NCBI GenBank assembly: GCA_019637995.1
Contig: JAHBUQ010000001.1
Span: 1,415,589-1,479,588, forward strand
Direction of reading: 5' to 3'
DNA length: 64,000 nt
DNA from: Ignavibacteriota bacterium
Lineage (GTDB): Bacteria > Bacteroidota > Ignavibacteria > Kapaibacteriales > UBA2268
The notes beneath the pieces are model-generated. The model made no database searches. It saw nothing but the letters and a program-made list of their open reading frames with translations, and had not been told where the DNA came from. The translations under genes were made by a program, and so were the position numbers. The stretch's first letter is position 1; every line of letters starts with the position of its first letter. This document shows, one piece after another, positions 17,701-26,783 of the stretch.

Positions 17701-19092
17701 ATGATTATTGAACAAATTTACACAGGTTGCCTTGCCCAAGGTGCTTACTACATCGAATCAGATGGAATAGCTGCAATAATTGATCCTTTGCGTGAATCTT
17801 CTCCTTATATTTCGCGTGCTGAGAAGAACAATGCAAAAATAAAGTATATTTTTGAAACACATTTCCATGCCGATTTTGTATCAGGTCATATTGATTTAGC
17901 AAGAAAAACCGGTGCTACAATTGTGTTTGGACCAAAAGCAGAAACAAAATACGAAAGCTATGTAGCTCAGGATGGCGAGATTTTCAATATCGGAAAATTG
18001 AAAATTAAAACCTTACATACTCCCGGACATACTCCTGAATCAACTACATATTTACTAATTGATGAAAATGGCAAGAATCATGCAATTTTCTCAGGTGATA
18101 CTTTATTCATAGGTGATGTTGGAAGACCTGACCTCGCTGTTAAAAGTGATTTAACTAAGGAAGACTTAGCAGCAATGCTTTATGATTCGCTTCAAAATAA
18201 AATTATCCCGCTTGAAGATGATATACTCGTTTATCCTGCTCACGGTGCAGGTTCTGCATGTGGAAAGAAAATGAGCAAGGAAACAGTTGATTATCTCGGA
18301 ATTCAGAAAAAGACAAATTATGCTCTTTTAGCTCCAGACAAACCCACATTTATACAGCAGGTTATAGAGGGAATAATGCCGCCTCCACCCTATTTTCCGG
18401 TAAATGCAAGAATGAATAAAGAGGGTTATGATAGTTTCGACATTGTGATGAAAAAAGGTGCTAACCCACTTAGCCCGGAACAGTTTGAAGAAATTGTGAA
18501 CTCATATTCTGCTCTGATGCTTGATTCAAGATATCAGCAGGTATTTAATAAATCATTCATTCCGAATTCAGTAAATATAAGCCTCGACGGGCAGTTTGCT
18601 CCATGGGTTGGTGCATTGATACCGGACATCAAACAACCGATAGTATTAATTACCGAAGAAGATAAATTAGAAGAAACTCTGATGAGACTTGCACGCGTGG
18701 GCTATGAAAATGTCCTTGGATATCTTGAAGGTGGTATCGAAGCATGGAAAAATGCCGGTAAGGAAATTGATATAATTCACTCAATTTCACCTTCAGAGTT
18801 GAAAGAAAGAGTAGAATCGGGAAATAAAATCAATATTTTAGATGTTAGACGTCCAAGCGAGTATGAAATAAGTCATATTCCGGGAGCAGTTAATTTCCCG
18901 CTTGATTATATTAATGAAAGAATGCACGAAATTGACAGAAATACAGACTACATTCTGCACTGTTCTGGCGGTTACCGATCAATGACAACTGCTTCAATTC
19001 TTCGTTCAAGAGGATTTGATAATGTTATTGATGTGGATGGTGGTTTTAACGCCATTACTGAAACCGGAATAAAATTAGTATCAAATAATTAA
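17701..19092 (+). CDS. Persulfide dioxygenase-rhodanese fusion (CstB/Blh-like)
   Basis: 463 residues. The N-terminal metallo-beta-lactamase domain (1-~240) has the iron-binding HFHAD motif (H54, H56, D58), TPGHTPES and SGDTLF, as in ETHE1-type persulfide dioxygenases that turn a persulfide into sulfite. A degenerate rhodanese-like domain without a catalytic Cys follows (~255-350), then an active rhodanese (~360-463) with C421 in the loop CSGGYRS. This three-part order is that of CstB, which couples persulfide oxidation to thiosulfate formation. Position in a sulfur operon after tauE fits. I leave the symbol empty because the exact ortholog group was not tested. Confidence 0.88.
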   Translation: MIIEQIYTGCLAQGAYYIESDGIAAIIDPLRESSPYISRAEKNNAKIKYIFETHFHADFVSGHIDLARKTGATIVFGPKAETKYESYVAQDGEIFNIGKLKIKTLHTPGHTPESTTYLLIDENGKNHAIFSGDTLFIGDVGRPDLAVKSDLTKEDLAAMLYDSLQNKIIPLEDDILVYPAHGAGSACGKKMSKETVDYLGIQKKTNYALLAPDKPTFIQQVIEGIMPPPPYFPVNARMNKEGYDSFDIVMKKGANPLSPEQFEEIVNSYSALMLDSRYQQVFNKSFIPNSVNISLDGQFAPWVGALIPDIKQPIVLITEEDKLEETLMRLARVGYENVLGYLEGGIEAWKNAGKEIDIIHSISPSELKERVESGNKINILDVRRPSEYEISHIPGAVNFPLDYINERMHEIDRNTDYILHCSGGYRSMTTASILRSRGFDNVIDVDGGFNAITETGIKLVSNN

Positions 19093-19110
19093 TCTTAATT
19101 AAGGATAACG

Positions 19111-19431
19111 ATGTCAAATTACAAAGATTTATCTCCGCAAGAATTCAAAGCAGGTGTTGAAAGTAATCCCAATGCTAAGGTTATTGATTGCAGGACCTTA
19201 CCGGAACTAATGGAATTCAAACTGGAACACGATTTTCATATTGATATTATGTCACCAGTTTTTGGACAAAAAATATCAGAACTCGATAAAAATAATGCCT
19301 ACTACATATATTGCAGAAGTGGCAACCGTAGTGCATTTTTATGTGATTTTATGGCTCGTCAAGGATTTGAACAGCTGTATAATCTGGATGGTGGAGTTAT
19401 TGCCTGGCGTTATCAAATGATGGGTAGATAA
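19111..19431 (+). CDS. Single-domain rhodanese sulfurtransferase
   Basis: This 106-residue cytoplasmic protein has the rhodanese fold pattern: start with SPQEFKAGVESNPNAKVIDCRT, active loop CRSGNRS (catalytic Cys followed by the phosphate-like anion cradle), and end GGVIAWRYQ. It carries sulfane sulfur as a Cys persulfide. It begins 18 bases after the dioxygenase stop and probably passes sulfur to it or to the YeeE-type transporter downstream. The first Cys in IDCRT lies at the position of the usual Asp-x-Arg and is not catalytic. Confidence 0.85.
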   Translation: MSNYKDLSPQEFKAGVESNPNAKVIDCRTLPELMEFKLEHDFHIDIMSPVFGQKISELDKNNAYYIYCRSGNRSAFLCDFMARQGFEQLYNLDGGVIAWRYQMMGR

Positions 19432-19453
19432 GGCTAAATAAGCAATTATCGGA

Positions 19454-19493
19454 ACTGTCTGATAATCAATTCATTTGAGGATTATCAGACAGT
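19454..19493. repeat. Perfect 14-bp inverted repeat
   Basis: Arms at 19454-19467 (ACTGTCTGATAATC) and 19480-19493 pair perfectly around a 12-base loop. There is no T-run after it on either strand. It lies between the rhodanese and the transporter genes, so it may terminate or process the operon mRNA, or be a mobile palindrome; the core CTGTCTGATAA recurs in the hairpin near 34,404. Confidence 0.6.
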
Positions 19494-19607
19494 ACCTTAA
19501 TCAAATCAATATTAAATAGGCGTTAATCTTTTCAGATTATTGCAGTTTTAGTTTTTACAAAAAATTAAATATGAATAAAATTATTAATAAAATTTAGGAG
19601 TATATAA

Positions 19608-20180
19608 ATGCTTGAATTCATTAAGCAACCTTGGACATGGTATGTAGCAGGTCCAATGATTACACTTGTGATGTTTTTGATGCTCTACCTAGGAAAGAAT
19701 TTCGGAGTATCATCTACAATGAGGACAATTTGCGCCTCAACCGGAGCCGGAAAATTCATCCCATTTTTCAATTTTAAATGGAAAGAACAACTTTGGAATA
19801 TATTTTTTGTAGTTGGAATGATACTTGGCGGATTGATAGCCTCGACTCTGCTTTCTTCACCTGAACCTGTACAGATATCAGAGCAGGCTACGATTAATCT
19901 TATGGCTATGGGTATCAGCAGTCCGGGCACAGATATATTGCCTGCAGAAATTTTCTCATGGGAAAGTTTGATGACATTCAAAGGTTTTACTATTCTTGTT
20001 GTCGGAGGATTTTTAGTTGGATTTGGAGCAAGGTGGGCAGGCGGATGTACATCAGGTCATGCAATCAGTGGACTTAGCAATCTGCAACTACCTTCACTAA
20101 TTGCTGTCGCAGGATTTTTTATTGGTGGTCTGGTTATGACATATTTTATGTTGCCATTAATTTTAAGGACAGGAATATGA
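19608..20180 (+). CDS. YeeE/YedE (DUF395) transporter half, first subunit
   Basis: This 190-residue membrane protein has about five segments and the family motif GARWAGGCTSGHAISGLS (near residues 141-158), with the conserved Cys in GGCTSGH. YeeE/YedE proteins import thiosulfate or move sulfane sulfur through Cys residues lining the channel. A GGAG lies upstream of the ATG. It overlaps the second half gene by four bases. In BigR/Blh sulfur operons a similar pair of small membrane proteins (PmpA/PmpB) occurs next to the dioxygenase, supporting a joint function here. Confidence 0.85.
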   Translation: MLEFIKQPWTWYVAGPMITLVMFLMLYLGKNFGVSSTMRTICASTGAGKFIPFFNFKWKEQLWNIFFVVGMILGGLIASTLLSSPEPVQISEQATINLMAMGISSPGTDILPAEIFSWESLMTFKGFTILVVGGFLVGFGARWAGGCTSGHAISGLSNLQLPSLIAVAGFFIGGLVMTYFMLPLILRTGI

Positions 20181-20611
20181 TGAATACAAAAATGATGAAG
20201 CAATATTTTCAAATAACTTTAGTTGGGATATTATTTGGTATTATTCTAACAAAAGCTGAAGTTATTTCATGGTATAGAATTTACGAAATGTTTACTTTTG
20301 AATCATTTCACATGTTTGGAATAATTGGTTCTGCAGTAGCATTAGGAGCAATAGTAACAACAATTATCAAAAAATTCAAACTAAAGTCTATTGAAGGTAA
20401 TGAGATAAAAATCGCACCAAAAGATTTCAGCATTTCAAGATATTTGTTCGGAGGAATACTTTTCGGAATCGGCTGGGCAATGGCGGGTGCTTGCCCGGGA
20501 CCAATTTACATACTTATCGGAAATGGATTTTCGGTGATGCTTGTTGTTATTGCATCAGCAATTTTGGGTACTTTCGTTTATGGTTTAGTTCAGCACAAAC
20601 TGCCACATTAA
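20177..20611 (+). CDS. YeeE/YedE (DUF395) transporter half, second subunit
   Basis: This 144-residue membrane protein has about four segments and the family motif GWAMAGACPGPIYILIG near residues 102-118, with the conserved Cys in GACPGP. Its ATG overlaps the stop of the first half (ATGA), so the two halves are made together and probably form one two-part channel equivalent to a full-length YeeE. It is the last gene of the sulfur operon; a 340-base gap follows. Confidence 0.85.
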   Translation: MMNTKMMKQYFQITLVGILFGIILTKAEVISWYRIYEMFTFESFHMFGIIGSAVALGAIVTTIIKKFKLKSIEGNEIKIAPKDFSISRYLFGGILFGIGWAMAGACPGPIYILIGNGFSVMLVVIASAILGTFVYGLVQHKLPH

Positions 20612-20953
20612 TTTGTAAAATTCAAACAGAGAATAAAAATCTCTTATATTCTCAAAAGTTAATTTACCTTTTTTTACTATCCTTAACATTTTCAAATTAT
20701 AAAGTATGAGTTTGGAGAATGCCGAATATTAAATCCGACTTTAATTTTGCAAACTAAAATATACAAAATATAATTTGTTTTGTGTATTTATTTGCGGAAT
20801 TTAACAAAATCAATCAATTTTTTAAATAGTTTCAATTATTTTGAAATTTCAATTCCTATTATAAAGGGTTTTTTCTATATTTGTAATTATAAAAACTGTA
20901 TATAAATAAAAAGATATTACAATTAGAGTAAAATCTCTCATAGAGGCAAGACA
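20612..20953. other. Intergenic stretch upstream of mlaD-like gene
   Basis: An AT-rich gap of 342 bases without a coding-like frame. It contains TATATTTG at 20876-20883, which matches the TAnnTTTG -7 box of Bacteroidota promoters, about 70 bases before the next gene. I see no clear -33 box at the right distance and no strong terminator for the sulfur operon. Confidence 0.4.
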
Positions 20954-21925
20954 ATGAGCAGAAAAAAAAGATCTGCCAATCCATTTTTGATAGGATTGTT
21001 TGTCATTACAGGCAGTCTGATAATGATTGGCTTGATTATCTGGCTTGGTGCAAGCCAAATTCTTAAGCAGCAGACTTATTATGTTACTTATTTTGACACT
21101 TCAGTTGAAGGTCTGGAGAATGGCTCTGCAGTAAAATATCAGGGTGTACCCTGTGGCAGGATTACAACTATTCAGGTCGCTCCGGATGGACGCTTAGTGG
21201 AAGTAATTTTTCTGATTGATGTTAAAATCAGTATTGATGACAGCTTGAGAATACAGCCAGCAATGGCAGGTATCGCAGGTGGCAAGTTCCTTCAGCTGCA
21301 TTATCCCTCTAATCCTGATATGGCAAACAGGTATCCTAATATTGGAAGCATTGACCCGCCTTACAGATTGATTCGCTCCGCTCCTTCAGGCATAGAAGAA
21401 ATTACTATAGCCGCAGAAGCAGTGATGAATAATTTAATGGCTCTGAATGTCTTTGAATTAAACAAAAAAACAATGGAATTTTTGGATGTTTCTACAGATT
21501 TTTTCAAGAAAAAAGAATTGCATGATATTTTAGTCAATCTTGAAGCTTCTTCAAGTCACTTAAATTCTGTCCTTGAAAAAGCAGATTCATCTTTGGCAAT
21601 CGAAAATATTACTGAAACGACGCTGATATTTAAAAAATCGGCAATGAGAATTGAAGATATGATTGCTGAACTGAATTCACAAATCGAGCAAATGCAACTG
21701 AATAAGCACATGGATAAGATATATTCAAAATATGATTCTTCGATGACTCAGACGACTAATGTTATTGCTAATATGGGATTCAGAGCCGAATCATCAATAT
21801 ATTCTTTTCAGGAATTAATGGATGAGCTAATCCGTACAAATAAGGATTTGAGAAATACATTAAGAGCATTTACCGATAATCCATCTACAATGTTTTTAAG
21901 TTTACCGCCTCCTAAAGAGGATTAA
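20954..21925 (+). CDS. MCE/MlaD family lipid-transport protein
   Basis: 323 residues: short basic N terminus, one membrane segment (about residues 11-36), then an MCE domain (about 40-120) with the typical YYVTYFDTSVEGLENGSAVKY start and VKYQGVPCGRI turn, and a long helical C-terminal part (150-310). MCE proteins are anchored in the inner membrane, form hexamers, and pass lipids toward the outer membrane. No permease or ATPase (MlaE/MlaF) gene is adjacent, so its partners must be elsewhere. Reading begins at ATG after a GAGGCAAGAC stretch. Confidence 0.88.
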   Translation: MSRKKRSANPFLIGLFVITGSLIMIGLIIWLGASQILKQQTYYVTYFDTSVEGLENGSAVKYQGVPCGRITTIQVAPDGRLVEVIFLIDVKISIDDSLRIQPAMAGIAGGKFLQLHYPSNPDMANRYPNIGSIDPPYRLIRSAPSGIEEITIAAEAVMNNLMALNVFELNKKTMEFLDVSTDFFKKKELHDILVNLEASSSHLNSVLEKADSSLAIENITETTLIFKKSAMRIEDMIAELNSQIEQMQLNKHMDKIYSKYDSSMTQTTNVIANMGFRAESSIYSFQELMDELIRTNKDLRNTLRAFTDNPSTMFLSLPPPKED

Positions 21926-22047
21926 ATTAATTATTTTTTCCACATTTTAAAATTAATTCTTAACAAAAACAGTTTTTATGTGTCATATATATTGTATGTG
22001 TGCATATTTCAATAAGAAAATTATTTATTAAATTTTAGATTTAAATT

Positions 22048-24837
22048 ATGGCAATATCAATGAAACGCTTTTATTTGCTAATACTTGGGTTATTTATATC
22101 CCAACTGTTAACTTCACAAATAATATTATCCAAAAAACAGTTCACGCATGAAGATGCAATGAAATTCAGGTCAATTCGCTCGACAGCAATATCTGATAAC
22201 GGCTTATGGGTGGCTTATTCTGTGTTTCCCGACCGCGGCGATGGCAATTTAATTGTCTCAGCCGGCGATGATACAAACAAAGTTATCATTCCTCGTGGAG
22301 ACAGACCAGTATTCTCGAATGACGGTTATTGGCTTGCTGCTGTTCAAATGCCTAAATCCTTAGATGTTGAAAATGCAAAATCACCAAAAGACAAACCCAA
22401 AAATGGTATGATTTTGCTAAGAAATTCTACCGGCAAATTTGATGAATTTGAAAATATAAATAAATTCGAATTCAGCAATGACTCAAAATGGCTTATATAT
22501 CAAAAATATAAGGATGATAATCGCAAAAGCGATAAAATGAAAAAGAAAGAAATCGGATCTGAATTGATTATTAAGCATTTATTCTCAGGTACTGAAATCA
22601 AAATTGATGATGTTTCTGAATATTTACTGGATAGTACATCTACTTACTTGTTTTATACAGTATCTTCACCTGAAGGGAAACGTGATGGTGTTTATCGCCG
22701 TGACTTGAAAGAAGATTTTGCTCCTGAAACCGCAATCAATAAGATGGAAAATACTTTTTTCTCTGCACTTGCATGGAATGACAATAAAAATTCACTTGCC
22801 TATATATCTTCAACTTTAAGAAAAGATGGTCGTCCTGATGAAGGACAATTGATTTTATGGGAAAAAATTAGTCCACAAACTATGAAGTTTGCTGTTACTT
22901 CAACAGCTGTAAAAAAAGGATGGTATATTCCGGCAAAAAATAAAACTCAGTGGTCTGAAGATGGCTTAAAACTATTCTTCGGATTAAAGCCAAATAGTGA
23001 AAAAGATACAGCAGACATCGAAGATCTAAAATTTACCGAGTCAAGCTTCTATGATGCTGATTCAATTTTATATAATTCAGATGATTTAATTTGGCATTGG
23101 AAAGACCCAAGAATATCTACTCATCAGGTTAATTGGTGGAACAAGAATAAAGACAGGACTTATGCAGCAGTTTATGATGCTGAAAGACGCAATTTTTTTC
23201 AACTTGCAGATGAAACCCTTGAAGATGTAAAATATAGCGATAATTCTAATTTCACCATCGGATATGATGACTCAAAATATGCCCTTCAATCAACTTGGGG
23301 GGGCTGGTTCTATGACCTTTATGTAATTGATCTTAATACAGGTGAGCGGAAATTAGTTGTTGAAGCAATAGCCGAAACTGCTAATTTATCACCACTTGGC
23401 AAACATATTGTTTACTTTAAAGATAAGAACTGGCACATTTACGATACAGAAACCGGCAAAATGTCAAATATCACCGAAAGAATTAAAATTCCATTTCATG
23501 ATATTGATCAGGATTTACCTATTGAAGCCGGAAGTTACGGTATTGGAGGATTCTTCGAACTTGATAAATATGTTCTGATATACGAAAGAAATGATATTTA
23601 CAAGTTTTTCCTTGGTGACCATGGTTCTTTTGTTAATTTGACCGCCACTGTAGGAAGAAGACTTGATATAACTTTCAGACTTCGCCAGACAAATACAAGA
23701 AAAAAAGTATTCAGTGAAAAAGATACTGTTTATATGCATGGCTATAGTCATAAAAGCAAGAATACGAATCTTTACTTTCTCGAAACTCATATCGCAGGAG
23801 GTATAAATATTTGTACCGAAAGTGGAATGGGACACATTGAAGGAAAAAATTATTTCTTTGTAAAAAAAGCTCAAAATGCTGATAAAATTCTTTATACCAA
23901 AGAAAGCTTTGATGAATTTCCTGATTTATGGTACTCGGATATTTTCCTTGATTCAGCAAAGAAAATCAGCGATGTTAATCCGGAGATGAAGGATTTTATT
24001 TGGGGTACGACTGAGTCATTATCCTGGGTATCTCCAGTTGGTGATACGTTGGACGGGTATTTAATCAAGCCTGATGGATTTGACCCAAAAAAGAAGTATC
24101 CTGTATTAGTTTATTATTACGAAAGATTTTCAGAGCATACTCACCGCTTTTATCAGCCGAGAATTAACCACAGACCCGCATATCAGGTTTATTTGGGTGA
24201 AGGCTACCTTGTATTTGTCCCTGATGTTAAATATCGTGACGGACGCCCTGGTACAGATGCAGTAGATGCTGTTACTTCAGGTGTTCAGACACTGATAGAC
24301 AGGGGAATTGCAGATCCTAAAAAGCTTGTTATTCAGGGGCATTCCTGGGCAGGCTATCAGACAGCGTACATAGTAACTCAAACCGATATGTTTGCCGCAG
24401 CCGGAGCAGGTGCACCAGTTGGTAATATGACAAGTGCTTATAGCCAAATAAGAACTGAATCAGGTCTTGCACGCCAATTCCAGTATGAAAAATACCAAAG
24501 CAGAATCGGTGGCAATCTTTGGGATTCACTGGATGCTTATATTCGTAATTCTCCTGTATTTTATGCAAATAAAGCTGTTACACCTCTTTTGATTCTGCAT
24601 GGTAATGTTGATGAAGCTGTTCCGTTTTCACAAGGTGTTGAGCTTTATCTTGCTTTCAGAAGACTAAGCAAAAATTGCGTTATGGTGGAATATCGCAATG
24701 AACCACATCACCCGAGAAAATACGAAAACAGGCTTGACTGGGCTATTAAAATGAAACAGTGGTTCGATCATTATGCTCTCGGCAAACCCGCACCAGAATG
24801 GATTTCAGAAGGAAGAATTTATAAAGGTAATAAATAA
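22048..24837 (+). CDS. Secreted S9-family prolyl oligopeptidase-like peptidase
   Basis: 929 residues. A signal peptide (best from Met5, MKRFYLLILGLFISQLLTS) precedes a long beta-propeller-like region and a C-terminal alpha/beta hydrolase domain (~660-929). The catalytic triad is visible: S766 in GHSWAG, D855 in HGNVDEAVP, and H887/H888 in NEPHHPRKY. This matches the dipeptidyl- and acylaminoacyl-peptidase branch of S9. It is likely periplasmic or surface-exposed and cleaves peptides for nutrition; there is no T9SS sorting domain. It overlaps the next gene by one base. Confidence 0.87.
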   Translation: MAISMKRFYLLILGLFISQLLTSQIILSKKQFTHEDAMKFRSIRSTAISDNGLWVAYSVFPDRGDGNLIVSAGDDTNKVIIPRGDRPVFSNDGYWLAAVQMPKSLDVENAKSPKDKPKNGMILLRNSTGKFDEFENINKFEFSNDSKWLIYQKYKDDNRKSDKMKKKEIGSELIIKHLFSGTEIKIDDVSEYLLDSTSTYLFYTVSSPEGKRDGVYRRDLKEDFAPETAINKMENTFFSALAWNDNKNSLAYISSTLRKDGRPDEGQLILWEKISPQTMKFAVTSTAVKKGWYIPAKNKTQWSEDGLKLFFGLKPNSEKDTADIEDLKFTESSFYDADSILYNSDDLIWHWKDPRISTHQVNWWNKNKDRTYAAVYDAERRNFFQLADETLEDVKYSDNSNFTIGYDDSKYALQSTWGGWFYDLYVIDLNTGERKLVVEAIAETANLSPLGKHIVYFKDKNWHIYDTETGKMSNITERIKIPFHDIDQDLPIEAGSYGIGGFFELDKYVLIYERNDIYKFFLGDHGSFVNLTATVGRRLDITFRLRQTNTRKKVFSEKDTVYMHGYSHKSKNTNLYFLETHIAGGINICTESGMGHIEGKNYFFVKKAQNADKILYTKESFDEFPDLWYSDIFLDSAKKISDVNPEMKDFIWGTTESLSWVSPVGDTLDGYLIKPDGFDPKKKYPVLVYYYERFSEHTHRFYQPRINHRPAYQVYLGEGYLVFVPDVKYRDGRPGTDAVDAVTSGVQTLIDRGIADPKKLVIQGHSWAGYQTAYIVTQTDMFAAAGAGAPVGNMTSAYSQIRTESGLARQFQYEKYQSRIGGNLWDSLDAYIRNSPVFYANKAVTPLLILHGNVDEAVPFSQGVELYLAFRRLSKNCVMVEYRNEPHHPRKYENRLDWAIKMKQWFDHYALGKPAPEWISEGRIYKGNK

Positions 24838-25331
24838 TGCATACCGCTGAATATTGGATTGAAAAACTTGGGCTTAGGGCTCATCCTGAAGGAGGTTTCT
24901 ACAAGGAGACATATCGCTCTGACGAGTTTATAGTTTCTGATTCTCTGCCGGATAGATACAATTCCGACAGGAGTTTTTCCACAACTATTTACTTTATGAT
25001 TACTAAAGACTCTTTTTCAAAATTTCACAAAGTAAACAGTGATGAATTTTGGTTTTTTCATTCCGGAGGTTCTGCTAAAATTTACAACCTTACAAATAGT
25101 GGAGAATTAATTATTAAACATTTTGGAATTGATACTGATAACAATGAATTCCCTCAGATATTAATTCCCCAAAATACATGGTTTGCAGCTGAAGTTGAAA
25201 ATGGTGATTACGTCCTGCTTTCTTGTACAGTAGCTCCGGGATTTGACTTTGAGGATTTCACTCTTGCAGAAAGAAACGAATTTATTACTGATTTTCCTCA
25301 GCACAAACAATTAATCAAAAAACTTACTTAA
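24837..25331 (+). CDS. Cupin superfamily protein, DUF985
   Basis: This 164-residue protein opens with the DUF985 signature YWIEKLGLRAHPEGGFYKETYRS and continues with the cupin strands TIYFMITKD-FSKFHKV and the late motif TVAPGFDFEDFTLA. Members bind a metal in a small beta barrel; the substrate is unknown. The ATG shares a base with the stop of the S9 peptidase gene, so translation is coupled, but a shared pathway is not evident. Confidence 0.88.
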   Translation: MHTAEYWIEKLGLRAHPEGGFYKETYRSDEFIVSDSLPDRYNSDRSFSTTIYFMITKDSFSKFHKVNSDEFWFFHSGGSAKIYNLTNSGELIIKHFGIDTDNNEFPQILIPQNTWFAAEVENGDYVLLSCTVAPGFDFEDFTLAERNEFITDFPQHKQLIKKLT

Positions 25332-25345
25332 TTTACGGATGCAGT

Positions 25346-26467
25346 ATGAACTTCAAAATTATAGAAGTAGAAAATAAATCACAAAAGAAGAGATTCGTAA
25401 AATCTCAATGGAATTTTTACAAAGGTGACAGCAACTTCGTACCACCTCTGGTTTATGATAGGATGAAACTTCTTGATACAGAGAAAAATCCATTTTACAA
25501 ACATTCAGAGATAAAGCTCTGGTTAGCAGAATCAAATGGTGAAATTATCGGTAGAATAGCAGGTATTATAAATGATAATCATAATATTCAGCATAATGAC
25601 AATATCGGATTTTTTGGTTTTTTTGAATGTATTAATAATGCAGATGTTGCAAAAGAACTTTTAGATGCAGCTGAAAACTGGTTGAAATCAAAAGGTAAAA
25701 CCGGAATGCGTGGTCCTGTTAATCCATCAATGAATGATGAAAATGCTATTCTTATTGAAGGCTTCAATGAGCCTCCAAGAATACTAATGCCTTATAACCC
25801 GCCATATTATGCTGAACTTATGGATAAATGCGGAATGCACAAGGCTAAAGATTTGTTAGCATATAAACTTGAGTATGAAAAATATGTCACCGACAAAATG
25901 AAACGCATGCAAAGCCTTTTAAAAGAGCGTCACCAGATTACTATCAGAGATATAAATTTTAAGAATAAAGAACAATTCCGAAAGGATGTCAAGACACTTA
26001 AGGAAATATATAATGCAGCATGGCAGCCGAATTGGGGCTTTGTAAAAATGACAGACGAAGAATTTGATTTTATGGCTAATGATTTAAAGCCAATTGCTAA
26101 TCCACGTGTGGCATTTATAGCTGAAATTAAGGGACAACCCGCTGCTTTTCATTTAGGGCTGCCGGACCTTAATCAGGTGCTGATTCATAATAAAAAAGGT
26201 AGTATGGCAGGTGCTTTATGGCAAATGACGACAAAGAAAAAGCATATCAACATAATGCGTATTATTGTTCTCGGCGTTCTTCCACAATACCAAAGAACAG
26301 GAGTTGATGCCGTGATTTATTACGAATCCGGCGAGCGGGCACATCAATTAGGAATGGATATTGGTGAAGCATCTTGGATTCTGGAAGATAACGACATGAT
26401 GAACAGAGGTCTTACTACAACTATGAGTGGCTATGTTTATAAAAAATATAGAATTTACGAGAGATAG
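25346..26467 (+). CDS. GNAT-like acyltransferase (YghO-like)
   Basis: 373 residues. The N-terminal part resembles a GNAT-like fold (WLAESNGEIIGRIAGII), followed by GPVNPSMNDENAILIEGF and a second, more typical GNAT region near the C terminus (IIVLGVLPQYQRTGVDAVIYYE), which carries the acetyl-CoA pyrophosphate-binding pattern. Such two-lobe proteins are common in Bacteroidota and related to E. coli YghO; the substrate is not known. It begins 14 bases after the cupin gene and is the last gene before the tRNA. Confidence 0.75.
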   Translation: MNFKIIEVENKSQKKRFVKSQWNFYKGDSNFVPPLVYDRMKLLDTEKNPFYKHSEIKLWLAESNGEIIGRIAGIINDNHNIQHNDNIGFFGFFECINNADVAKELLDAAENWLKSKGKTGMRGPVNPSMNDENAILIEGFNEPPRILMPYNPPYYAELMDKCGMHKAKDLLAYKLEYEKYVTDKMKRMQSLLKERHQITIRDINFKNKEQFRKDVKTLKEIYNAAWQPNWGFVKMTDEEFDFMANDLKPIANPRVAFIAEIKGQPAAFHLGLPDLNQVLIHNKKGSMAGALWQMTTKKKHINIMRIIVLGVLPQYQRTGVDAVIYYESGERAHQLGMDIGEASWILEDNDMMNRGLTTTMSGYVYKKYRIYER

Positions 26468-26584
26468 AAACTGATATTTAATATTGCCAAAGTATGAATA
26501 TGTGTAGATGCAAAAATATTTGTTACTGCGAGAAATCAGAAGTCTCTTTTATTCTATGAATTATTAATGATATGTTACAAAAAA

Positions 26585-26606
26585 AAAGCAGAAATAATTC
26601 TGCTTT
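26585..26606 (-). terminator. Terminator of the initiator tRNA gene
   Basis: Arms AAAGCAGAA and TTCTGCTTT pair perfectly (9 bp) around a four-base loop; on the - strand a run of about ten T follows. It lies 15 bases beyond the tRNA 3' end. Confidence 0.8.
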
Positions 26607-26621
26607 AAATGTATGTTTTTG

Positions 26622-26694
<73 letters not shown>

Positions 26695-26724
26695 ATGTTT
26701 AGAATACAAAAATACGCATTTTTT

Positions 26725-26761
26725 TTGACATAACAAAACATTATCTTAAATTATATTTTTG
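26725..26761 (+). promoter_or_regulatory. Promoter of the AddA-like gene
   Basis: TTGACA (26725-26730) is followed after 23 bases by TATTTTTG (26754-26761), a match to the TTTG / TAnnTTTG type of Bacteroidota promoters, 23 bases before the ATG at 26784. Confidence 0.5.
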
Positions 26762-26783
26762 AAACTTACAATTTTTGAAAATA

